A stretch of 10,892 nucleotides of DNA from Vicinamibacteria bacterium. Its GTDB lineage: Bacteria; Acidobacteriota; Vicinamibacteria; Fen-336; JAGNNV01. Made by a program: the position numbers and the translations under genes. Under the pieces are notes generated by a model. It made no database searches. It saw only the letters and a program-made list of their open reading frames with translations, and was not told the DNA's origin. The DNA lies in the NCBI GenBank assembly GCA_016650185.1, contig JAENWE010000360.1, forward strand, positions 1 through 10,892, in the 5' to 3' direction. Of this stretch, positions 1 to 5,833 are shown piece by piece (position 1 is the first letter of the stretch; the number at the start of each line of letters is the position of its first letter).

Positions 1-890
1 CCGTGCTCGAGCGATTGCTGGACACGGAAGGCGACCATGTGCCACTGGTGATGGTGACGGTGACCAACAACACGGGCGGCGGTCAGCCGGTGGCGCTCGA
101 GAATCTGCGCGGCGTCCGGAAGCTCTGTGACAAGTACAAGAAGCCCTTCTTCCTCGACGCCTGTCGTTTCGCCGAGAACTCCTACTTCATCAAGATCCGC
201 GAAGAGGGCCAGAGCGAACGTACGCCGAAGTCCATCGCGCAGGAGATGTTCCGGCTGGCTGATGGCTGCACCATGTCGGCCAAGAAGGACGGCCTTGCCA
301 ACATCGGCGGTTTCCTCGCCATGAACGATGACGCTTTGGCCGAGCGCTGTCGCAACCTTCTGATTCTGACTGAGGGCTTTCCGACCTACGGCGGCCTCGC
401 CGGGTACGACCTTGAGGCCGTGGCGCGGGGTCTGGAAGAAGTGGTGGAGGAGCCGTATCTGCGATACCGGATCCGCTCGACCGAGTATCTGCATGAACGG
501 ATGGTGGCGGCGGGGGTGCCGGTGATCCGGCCGGCCGGCGGGCATGCGGTCTACATCGACGCCCGGGCTCTGCTGCCTCACATTTCTCCGCTTCAGTATC
601 CGGGGATTGCGCTTGCGAACTCGCTATACGTGGAAGCGGGGATCCGCGGGGTCGAGATCGGCACGGTGATGTTTGGCCTTCAGCATGACGGGACCGAGAA
701 GGTGCCGCCGATGGATCTCGTGCGCCTGGCCATTCCGCGCCGCGTTTATACGCAATCGCACATCGACTATGTGGCCGAAGCGGTGATCGGCGTGGCCGCG
801 ATGAAGTCCGAGCTCCGCGGCTTCCGAATCACGAAGGCGCCCTTGGCCCTGCGCCACTTCACCGCGCTGTTCGAACCGATTCCGGGCTGA
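1..890 (+). CDS. tnaA: Tryptophanase / tyrosine phenol-lyase family beta-eliminating lyase, 5' truncated
   Basis: PLP enzyme that cleaves the side chain of an aromatic amino acid (tryptophan to indole, pyruvate and ammonia, or tyrosine to phenol) in the cytoplasm. About 295 C-terminal residues are present; family members have about 460-470, so the start lies upstream and the in-frame GTG at 3 is internal. The PLP-lysine motif MSAKKDG is at 273-293, with the Schiff-base lysine expected to be the second Lys (codon 285-287). Other family blocks are GGQPVALENL, DACRFAENSYFIK, EGFPTYGGLAG, GGHAVYIDAR and LAIPRRVYTQSHIDYV. Tyrosine phenol-lyases carry a catalytic Arg in an MERG motif; here it reads VEIG, with Ile at codon 657-659, as in tryptophanases. 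This favours tryptophanase, although ADGCTMS and NIGGFLAMND resemble the phenol-lyase. The other discriminating residue is in the missing part. No clear terminator follows in the 124 nt before the next gene. Confidence 0.9.
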   Translation, partial: VLERLLDTEGDHVPLVMVTVTNNTGGGQPVALENLRGVRKLCDKYKKPFFLDACRFAENSYFIKIREEGQSERTPKSIAQEMFRLADGCTMSAKKDGLANIGGFLAMNDDALAERCRNLLILTEGFPTYGGLAGYDLEAVARGLEEVVEEPYLRYRIRSTEYLHERMVAAGVPVIRPAGGHAVYIDARALLPHISPLQYPGIALANSLYVEAGIRGVEIGTVMFGLQHDGTEKVPPMDLVRLAIPRRVYTQSHIDYVAEAVIGVAAMKSELRGFRITKAPLALRHFTALFEPIPG

Positions 891-1014
891 CCCAGATCCG
901 CGAACGGGGCCGCTTTTCCCTCGAAGGAAGGACGTCTGCGGGAAAGTACCAAGACACCTGTTGCGGTGAAGCGACCATGACCGAGTGAGGCCCTCTTCGC
1001 GGTAACCTTGGCTC

Positions 1015-1761
1015 ATGCAGCTGGTCCTCCTGCGCCACGGCCAAAGCGATTGGAATCTCCAGAACCGGTTTACCGGCTGGACCGATGTCGATTTGTCCGA
1101 GAAGGGGGTTGATGAGGCCCATGAATCCGGCAACCTCCTGCGTGAGGAAGGTTTTACCTTCGATATCGCGTATACCTCGGTGCTGAAGAGGGCGATCAGA
1201 ACACTGAACTTCGTCCTCGACGACCTCGATCTTGCCTGGATTCCGGTCGAGAAGACCTGGCGCCTCAACGAGCGGCACTATGGCGACCTCCAGGGCCTCA
1301 ATAAGGAAGAGACCGCGAAGAAGTACGGCGAGGCGCAGGTGAAGGCCTGGCGTCGCAGCTTCGCGACGCCGCCCCCGCCGTTGGATCCGGCCGACGAACG
1401 GTCCGCGCACAAAGACCCTCGCTACGCTTCTTTGCGGCCGGATGAGATTCCGCCCGGCGAGTCGCTCAAAGACACCATCGCTCGGATGATGCCCTGTTGG
1501 GAAACCCGGATTGCGCCCAGTGTGCGGGCGGGGAAACGCGTGATCGTGGCTGCCCACGGGAACTCTCTTCGCGCTTTGGTGATGCATCTCGATGCCATGA
1601 GCGAGGCCGAGATTCTCGAGTTCAATATTCCAACCGGTGTGCCCCTGGTCTACGACCTCGACGAGAAACTGACCCCCCGGGGCAGGCGGTATCTGGGGGA
1701 TGCCGCCGCGGTGGCTGAGAGGGCGGCAGCGGTCGCGGCCCAGGGCGTTTCAAAGAAGTAG
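1015..1761 (+). CDS. gpmA: 2,3-bisphosphoglycerate-dependent phosphoglycerate mutase
   Basis: Cytoplasmic glycolytic/gluconeogenic enzyme interconverting 3- and 2-phosphoglycerate through a phosphohistidine. At 248 residues it matches the usual dPGM length (about 250). The N-terminus has the RHG signature with the catalytic His at residue 8, followed by the dPGM-specific FTGWTDVDLSEKG block. TSVLKRAIRTLN and ERHYGDLQGLNK (acid/base Glu near residue 86) follow, then the second catalytic His at about residue 181 in AAHGNSLRALV. The long dPGM insertion separates it from shorter histidine phosphatases and cobalamin phosphatases of the same superfamily. The ATG at 1015 places the RHG motif exactly where expected; no strong Shine-Dalgarno precedes it. 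The C-terminus is Ala-rich (VAERAAAVAAQGV) and ends in Lys-Lys. The gene is followed after 23 nt by proline dehydrogenase, so co-transcription is likely. Confidence 0.96.
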   Translation: MQLVLLRHGQSDWNLQNRFTGWTDVDLSEKGVDEAHESGNLLREEGFTFDIAYTSVLKRAIRTLNFVLDDLDLAWIPVEKTWRLNERHYGDLQGLNKEETAKKYGEAQVKAWRRSFATPPPPLDPADERSAHKDPRYASLRPDEIPPGESLKDTIARMMPCWETRIAPSVRAGKRVIVAAHGNSLRALVMHLDAMSEAEILEFNIPTGVPLVYDLDEKLTPRGRRYLGDAAAVAERAAAVAAQGVSKK

Positions 1762-1766
1762 TTTTC

Positions 1767-1771
1767 AGGAG
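1767..1771 (+). promoter_or_regulatory. Shine-Dalgarno of proline dehydrogenase
   Basis: AGGAG lies 13 nt before the ATG at 1785 and 16 nt before a second, in-frame ATG at 1788. The spacing is long, but no other initiation codon sits nearer, and the site falls within the 23-nt gap after the phosphoglycerate mutase stop. Confidence 0.5.
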
Positions 1772-1784
1772 TCAACAAACCGTC

Positions 1785-2711
1785 ATGATGCGTTCCGCTT
1801 TGTTGTGGGCGTCCGAGAATCAGACACTCCGGGAGTCGTTTCCGAAGTACGGATTCGCCAAGGCCGCGGTGCGGAAGTTCATGCCGGGCGAGAGAGTGGA
1901 GGATGCCCTCCCCGAAGCGAAGCGCCTCAACGACATGGGCGCCGGAGTCATCTTCACCCGTCTGGGCGAGAACGTTCTGGACAAGGCGGCCGCCCAGGAA
2001 GTGGCCGACCACTATTCGCAGGTGTTCGCCACCATCGCCAGCCAGAAGCTGCGTGGCGAGATCTCGGTGAAGCCGACTCAACTCGGTCTCGATCTGCCTG
2101 GGGGCCTCGATCTATGCAACGCGCACATCGATCGGCTCTGCTCCGAGGCGCAAAAGGCGAACAACGTTCTGTGGATCGACATCGAGGGCTCGAAGTACAC
2201 CGACGTCACTGTCGATATCTACCGTCGCGCGAAGGCGAAGTTCCCGAACGTGGGCCTCGCCCTTCAGGCCTACCTCCATCGCACCATGGCCGACCTGGAG
2301 TCGCTCCTTCCCCTCAAGCCGATCATCCGGCTGGTGAAGGGGGCTTACCTCGAGCCCGCGTCCATCGCGTTTCCGAAGAAGAGCGATGTGGACGAGAACT
2401 TCTACAAGCTGGCCGTGCGTCTGATGAAGGACGATGGGGTGGGCGCGGGCGCGCGCGCGGTCTTTGGCACGCACGACTCGGTGCTGCACGAGCGGATCGC
2501 AAAGAGCGCCACTCATCTCCAGAAGTCGCAATACGAGTTCCACATGCTGTACGGAATTCGGAACGAGGAGCAGAAGCGACTGATCGAAACCGGGCACACC
2601 GTCTTCGTTCTGGTCAGTTACGGCGAGTTCTGGTTTCCCTGGTACATGCGCCGGCTGGCCGAGCGTCCCGCCAACGTCTGGTTCGTGGTCAAGACCATGT
2701 TCCAGGCCTGA
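1785..2711 (+). CDS. Monofunctional proline dehydrogenase (FAD-dependent)
   Basis: Oxidises L-proline to delta-1-pyrroline-5-carboxylate, passing electrons through FAD to the quinone pool; first step of proline-to-glutamate catabolism. At 308 residues it has the size of the short bacterial single-domain ProDHs, not bifunctional PutA. Barrel motifs appear in the expected order: SVKPTQLGL, IDIEGS, GLALQAYLHRT, RLVKGAYLEP, FGTHD, FHMLYGIR, and near the C-terminus YMRRLAERPANV (residues 287-298). In that last motif the adjacent Arg289-Arg290 correspond to the pair that holds the proline carboxylate in characterised family members. The gene starts with tandem ATGs (1785, 1788). No P5C dehydrogenase is visible in the window, so the second step must be encoded elsewhere or just outside. 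It sits between phosphoglycerate mutase (23 nt upstream) and the MNT gene (52 nt downstream). Confidence 0.94.
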   Translation: MMRSALLWASENQTLRESFPKYGFAKAAVRKFMPGERVEDALPEAKRLNDMGAGVIFTRLGENVLDKAAAQEVADHYSQVFATIASQKLRGEISVKPTQLGLDLPGGLDLCNAHIDRLCSEAQKANNVLWIDIEGSKYTDVTVDIYRRAKAKFPNVGLALQAYLHRTMADLESLLPLKPIIRLVKGAYLEPASIAFPKKSDVDENFYKLAVRLMKDDGVGAGARAVFGTHDSVLHERIAKSATHLQKSQYEFHMLYGIRNEEQKRLIETGHTVFVLVSYGEFWFPWYMRRLAERPANVWFVVKTMFQA

Positions 2712-2763
2712 GCCCGGTGGTCTTCGCAATGCCGTCATCAGGCGGCGTCCGGGTTCTAAGCGC

Positions 2764-3207
2764 ATGAGTGATCCAAGAACCGGCGAACATCGCACCGGCA
2801 CCCTCCGCACGGCCACCGGCAACCTTCGCAGGTCGCTCGCGGTTTACGCCGCGGCCGAGCCGACGTTGCATTTGCTCGTCTTTCTCGGCTCGTCGTCGCG
2901 CGGAGACGCGGGGGGGACGGCGGATTTCGAGATCGGCTACATCGCCGAGCCTGAGTTCGACGCGCGGACGTTCCAGCAGTTGGCCGCTTCGGTGCTCGAT
3001 CGGGAGAAGGTCTCGATGGCCAACCTTCGGCGAGCCCCTACCACCGCGTTTCGCGCCGCGCGGGAGGGCGCTCTCGTTTTCGAAAGGACGCCCAACAGCT
3101 TCGCGGAATTTCGGGAGCGCGCCATCCATAACTGGTGTGAACTCGCCCCCGTGTTGAACGCGGTCTACGATCGCATCGAGGCTCCGGCCAGGACGGCGCC
3201 TAGATGA
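2764..3207 (+). CDS. MNT-fold nucleotidyltransferase-like protein (MntA-type antitoxin, altered active site)
   Basis: A 147-residue protein with the MNT nucleotidyltransferase layout. After an amphipathic N-terminal segment and a hydrophobic strand (LHLLVFLG) comes the nucleotide/metal motif GSSSRG at 42-47, with Asp54 and Glu56 ten and twelve positions on, i.e. GSX10DXE. MntA antitoxins and related enzymes normally have GSX10DXD. The later strand, which usually carries acidic residues ahead of the Leu-Arg/Asn-Arg-Ala-Pro block, reads KVSMANLRRAP, with Ser and Asn where Asp is common. The C-terminal part (ALVFERTPNSF, then an Arg/Ala helix) matches the tail of HEPN-partner MNT proteins. In known MntA-HepT pairs the MNT protein neutralises the HEPN toxin by adding AMP to a Tyr next to its active site. 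The stop overlaps the HEPN start by 4 nt (ATGA), the typical arrangement. Fold and pairing are well supported; catalytic activity is doubtful. Confidence 0.8.
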   Translation: MSDPRTGEHRTGTLRTATGNLRRSLAVYAAAEPTLHLLVFLGSSSRGDAGGTADFEIGYIAEPEFDARTFQQLAASVLDREKVSMANLRRAPTTAFRAAREGALVFERTPNSFAEFRERAIHNWCELAPVLNAVYDRIEAPARTAPR

Positions 3208-3629
3208 AGGCGATGGATCCGGAGCTTTTGAAAGAGCGAGGCGTGGTGATCGAGGCGCACCTGGCGCGGATAAGAGAGACCTTGCCCGAGGACCCCGTCA
3301 CCTTCACGCTCGGGACCGACACCGTTGACGTGGTGTCGTTGCACCTTCTCTTCGCCATTCAGGTGGTGCTGGACTTGTCGATCTTCGCCTGCATTCACTT
3401 TGGCCTGCAGGCCCCGGCGAGCTACGACGACGCGGTCGGACGCCTTGCGCATGCCGGCCGGATCACCGACTCGCTGGCCGATCGTTTGGAGAAGGCGGCG
3501 ACCTTCCGGGACGCCTTCGTTCATGCCTTTGACCAGATCGATGCGGCTTCGATCTATCGTGCGGCCAGGGTGCTGCCCGACGATCTGCGGATGTTCATGG
3601 CCGACCTCGGCAGGCAACTGGGAGAGTAG
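3204..3629 (+). CDS. HEPN-domain protein, DUF86/HepT-like (candidate RNase toxin)
   Basis: A 141-residue all-helical protein of the HepT/DUF86 type. The family pattern can be followed throughout: an N-terminal helix (LLKERGVVIEAHLARIRETL), a long middle helix (SLHLLFAIQVVLDLSIFACI), the GLQAPASYDDAVGRLAHAGRI stretch split around residues 70-90, and the catalytic RX4H motif as R102-D-A-F-V-H107. The more usual form is RNxxVH, so Asp replaces Asn after the Arg. Two residues after the His the characterised MntA-HepT systems have Tyr, the AMPylation target (RX4HXY); here it is Phe109 (codon 3528-3530, TTT). The HEPN Arg and His needed for RNA cleavage remain, so a nuclease is possible, but not controlled by that Tyr. 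It starts inside the MNT stop codon, and its own stop lies 9 nt before the monooxygenase. An ATG at 3213 is an alternative start. Confidence 0.8.
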   Translation: MKAMDPELLKERGVVIEAHLARIRETLPEDPVTFTLGTDTVDVVSLHLLFAIQVVLDLSIFACIHFGLQAPASYDDAVGRLAHAGRITDSLADRLEKAATFRDAFVHAFDQIDAASIYRAARVLPDDLRMFMADLGRQLGE

Positions 3630-3638
3630 GCCCCGCGT

Positions 3639-4775
3639 GTGAGCCTCCCGCTCCTTATCGTCGGCGGCGGCATCGGGGGTCTCACCCTCGCCGCTCTTCT
3701 TCATCGGCGTGGCCGCGAATTCCTGGTTCTCGAGCGGGCGCCTGGGCTCGCGCCAGGAGGCGCCGGACTGGTCTTGCAGCCGAATGCGATCAAAGCTCTG
3801 CGCATCGGCGGGATCGATGAGCAGGTTCAGAGCCGGGGCGAGGCGATGCGGCGGCTCCAAGTGCGCGACCATCGGGGGCGCATCCTGTCGACCATCGATG
3901 CCTCCGTCCTTCTGTCCAATTTCTTCGCCGGTGCGGTCGGGTTCCATCGTGCCACGCTGCATGCGGCCTTGCTTGATCTGATTCCACCCTCCTCCATCCG
4001 GGTGGCCTCGACGGTGCGAGGGCTCGACCAGACCGAGTCCTCCGTATGGGTTGAGTTGGAGACGGGGGAGCGTCTGGAAGCAGCGGGTGTGGTGGGCGCG
4101 GACGGACTGCACTCAGTCATCCGCCGTCAGTTGCGTCACGATGGCGAGCCGCGATACGCGGGGTACACCAGCTGGCGGGGCGTCACTTCGCGTGGTTCAC
4201 TCTGGCCGGCGCGGCAGATGTGCGAGAGCTGGGGGCGCGGCGCCCGGTTTGGTCTGGTCGCCATCGACGGCGATCGCCTTTACTGGTTCGCCACCGCGAA
4301 TGCGCCGGCGGGCGGTCGCGATGCGACCAAGGCCGAACTCCTTCGACGTTTCGGGGCTTGGCACGATCCTATTCCCGCCGTGATCGAGTCGACGCCCGAG
4401 GAGGCCATTCTGCACACCGACATTTCCGATCGCGATCCGGGCCAGAAGTGGGGTGAGGGTCGGGTCACCCTGCTAGGCGACGCCGCTCATGCCATGACGC
4501 CAAACCTGGGTCAGGGTGGAGGTCAGGCCATCGAGGACGCCGTGGTGCTCGACCTCGTTCTCTCGGCCGAGGCTGACTGCGCACGCGCCTTTAGAGACTA
4601 TGAATCACGCCGGCTGACTCGGACCGCCCGGGTGGTGGAGCAGTCGCGTCGCTTCGGTCGTCTGGGCCAGATCGAGAACGGCATGGCCCGCCTGGCCCGC
4701 GACTGGGCGATGAGGATGACTCCTCTTTCCGTGACCCTGCGCTCGTTGCGCTGGCTCTACGACTTCGATATCTGA
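3639..4775 (+). CDS. FAD-dependent monooxygenase, class A (HpxO / salicylate hydroxylase-like)
   Basis: Single-component flavoprotein hydroxylase that would use NAD(P)H and O2 to hydroxylate a small, probably aromatic or heterocyclic, substrate in the cytoplasm. The 378 residues show the three family fingerprints: the Rossmann GxGxxG at the N-terminus (VGGGIGGLT), the GADG motif near residue 153 (VVGADGLHSVIR), and the FAD-ribityl motif near 280 (GDAAHAMTPNLGQGGGQA). YAGYTSWRGV and the GLVLQPNAIKAL block place it near urate/6-hydroxynicotinate/salicylate hydroxylases and zeaxanthin epoxidase. Substrate cannot be read from the sequence. The chosen start is GTG at 3639, because it puts the FAD motif directly after a four-residue leader and has GGAGAG 12 nt upstream, inside the end of the HEPN gene. 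No membrane anchor is obvious. It follows the HEPN gene after 9 nt and ends facing a convergent spacer. Confidence 0.92.
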   Translation: MSLPLLIVGGGIGGLTLAALLHRRGREFLVLERAPGLAPGGAGLVLQPNAIKALRIGGIDEQVQSRGEAMRRLQVRDHRGRILSTIDASVLLSNFFAGAVGFHRATLHAALLDLIPPSSIRVASTVRGLDQTESSVWVELETGERLEAAGVVGADGLHSVIRRQLRHDGEPRYAGYTSWRGVTSRGSLWPARQMCESWGRGARFGLVAIDGDRLYWFATANAPAGGRDATKAELLRRFGAWHDPIPAVIESTPEEAILHTDISDRDPGQKWGEGRVTLLGDAAHAMTPNLGQGGGQAIEDAVVLDLVLSAEADCARAFRDYESRRLTRTARVVEQSRRFGRLGQIENGMARLARDWAMRMTPLSVTLRSLRWLYDFDI

Positions 4776-4815
4776 CTGGATCTCGAGGCTTGCCAGTGAG
4801 CGAGCGATCCGACAA

Positions 4816-4974
4816 TCAGACCCACGCCACCAGTCGGAGGGTGAGAAGCGCACTCACCAGGACGAGCAGGGCGATGGCGATGCGCAGGCCGCTTCCTTTG
4901 CCGGCAATTCCCAGTTGGCCCAGCCTGGCGATGAAGGCCCTGGCCCCCACGCCGTCGTAGCCCGCCCCCGCCAT
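4816..4974 (-). CDS. Possible small one-helix membrane protein (52 residues), perhaps frameshifted
   Basis: On the - strand an ATG at 4974 opens 52 codons to a TGA at 4816-4818. The C-terminal half is a convincing transmembrane helix (GLRIAIALLVLVSALLTLRL) after a Gly/Ala-rich, weakly basic N-terminal part containing ARAFIARLGQLG. The frame stays open upstream to a TGA at 5032-5034 but has no further standard start codon, and the upstream codons also read like ordinary protein (ADQSTETGAVTQL). A good Shine-Dalgarno (GAGGG, 6 nt spacing) precedes an ATG at 5018 in another frame, whose product is Trp/Pro/Ser-rich and unconvincing. A single-base shift between about 5000 and 4975 would join that start to this frame, giving a protein of about 67 residues. 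It lies 86 nt downstream of the LecA-like gene on the same strand, so it could share its transcript. Function unknown. Confidence 0.4.
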   Translation of the reverse strand: MAGAGYDGVGARAFIARLGQLGIAGKGSGLRIAIALLVLVSALLTLRLVAWV

Positions 4975-5060
4975 GAGCTGGGTGACGGCGCCTGTTTCTG
5001 TGGATTGGTCAGCGGCATGTTGCGCCCTCGGTCACTCAAGGCGGGAGCGACGGTGTTCGA

Positions 5061-5693
5061 TCAGTAGTACACGATGACCCGGAACGAGCCGCTGTTGTCC
5101 TGCAGATAGTCGTCGTTGATGCCGAGGAACAAAGTCCCTCGCCCGCGGACCCGGATGGGTCCGGAATCCTTGCCGATGAAGAACGGATCGCCGGATTCGC
5201 CGATCTTTCCGATCAGAGCCGCGCCGGGACGGCTGGGGATGGGGCGCGCGGCATTGCGTGGCGAACCGCTCTCTCCCTCGGGGCCGTCCTTTCGCCCTGG
5301 ACCCCAGCGCACCTGTCCGCGCGATTCGAACCAGACTTCCTGGCCTCCGCGGAGCTCGATGTCGGTGCGAGTCCACGCCATGGAGCCGCGGACATCGACC
5401 TCGCGCTCGCGGAGGCCAGAGGGACGCTCGTTGCCCGAAGGCCCACGATCCTCGTCGTCCCGATTCCGGTCGCGGTCTTGATCCCTGAACTCGACTCGAT
5501 CGACCTCGTCCACCGAGAAGCGCTCGGTCCGCCCGCGGTTGACGAGGAACTCCACCCGTCCATCCCGCACGGAGAGCAACTCTCCGGTGTACGAGCGGCC
5601 ATTGCGAAGGACCAGGGTGTCGGCGAAAACGGCGACAGAGCCACAGGCAAGGATCGCGGCGGCGATCACGAGGTGGCGGTTCATGGGGGTCAT
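5061..5693 (-). CDS. Exported protein with C-terminal LecA/PA-IL-like domain
   Basis: The 210-residue product has three parts. Residues 1-24 form a signal peptide (MTPMNRHLVIAAAILACG, likely cleavage after VFA); Cys17 in ILAC is a weaker lipoprotein alternative. Residues 25-69 form a small beta-rich module (DTLVLRNGRSYTGELLSVRDG, ending VDRVEF). A charged Arg/Asp linker (about 70-92) leads to a galactose-binding-type domain. That domain matches LecA of Pseudomonas aeruginosa in the GPxG turn, the ALIGKIGESG strand and the NDD...DNSGSFRV C-terminal block. In LecA the corresponding C-terminal block binds calcium and galactose; here Asn107 aligns with Asp, the loop is two residues shorter, and the His50/Gln53 positions appear as Ser/Asn, so sugar specificity probably differs or is lost. 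The start at 5693 is chosen for its AGGAG at 6 nt. An ATG at 5729 would add 12 residues before the signal peptide and lies across an inverted repeat. Confidence 0.78.
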   Translation of the reverse strand: MTPMNRHLVIAAAILACGSVAVFADTLVLRNGRSYTGELLSVRDGRVEFLVNRGRTERFSVDEVDRVEFRDQDRDRNRDDEDRGPSGNERPSGLREREVDVRGSMAWTRTDIELRGGQEVWFESRGQVRWGPGRKDGPEGESGSPRNAARPIPSRPGAALIGKIGESGDPFFIGKDSGPIRVRGRGTLFLGINDDYLQDNSGSFRVIVYY

Positions 5694-5699
5694 CGGTAT

Positions 5700-5704
5700 C
5701 TCCT
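5700..5704 (-). promoter_or_regulatory. Shine-Dalgarno fixing the start of the LecA-like gene
   Basis: The - strand reads AGGAG exactly 6 nt before the ATG at 5693, and the signal peptide begins three residues later. This decides against the longer reading from 5729. Confidence 0.75.
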
Positions 5705-5714
5705 GTAGGTATCG

Positions 5715-5731
5715 GTGTGATTCGATCACAC
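5715..5731. promoter_or_regulatory. Perfect inverted repeat in the divergent intergenic region, candidate operator
   Basis: GTGTGAT-TCG-ATCACAC: 7-nt arms with a 3-nt spacer and no mismatch. It lies 22 nt upstream of the LecA-like start and about 100 nt before the start of the molybdopterin oxidoreductase on the other strand. The half-sites resemble the TGTGA/TCACA of CRP-family regulators, but the spacer between those pentamers is 5 nt rather than the canonical 6. A GntR-type or other dimeric repressor is equally possible. Its place just ahead of the Shine-Dalgarno suggests repression of the LecA-like gene; action on the divergent gene is conjecture. Confidence 0.5.
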
Positions 5732-5833
5732 TAGTGTTCTGCCACGTAAGTACGAGAGAAACCCTCTCCGAATATTTGTTGAGCCAGGAGCGCGCGCTGG
5801 AGCTCGGCCCTTGGTTTCATTCAGAATGACACC

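Noticed and set aside
2713..2753. CCCGG...CCGGG arms with an inner GCCG/CGGC pair, possible terminator after proline dehydrogenase
   Set aside because: Short, interrupted stems and no following T run; not distinguishable from chance in GC-rich DNA.
1700..2767. 355-codon open frame on + over proline dehydrogenase
   Set aside because: It is in another frame of a gene with all ProDH motifs; its product is Arg/Gly/Ser-rich with no fold signature.
3165..4112. 315-codon open frame on the - strand across the HEPN and monooxygenase genes
   Set aside because: It crosses two well-supported + strand genes and shows no family motif or plausible start context.
5694..5729. Longer LecA-like start at 5729
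   Set aside because: The 5693 start has an AGGAG at ideal spacing directly before the signal peptide; the longer version would bury the signal peptide behind 12 residues.
5789..5798. AGCGCGCGCT palindrome in the divergent spacer
   Set aside because: Alternating GC self-complementarity is common in this base composition, and no half-site structure supports an operator.
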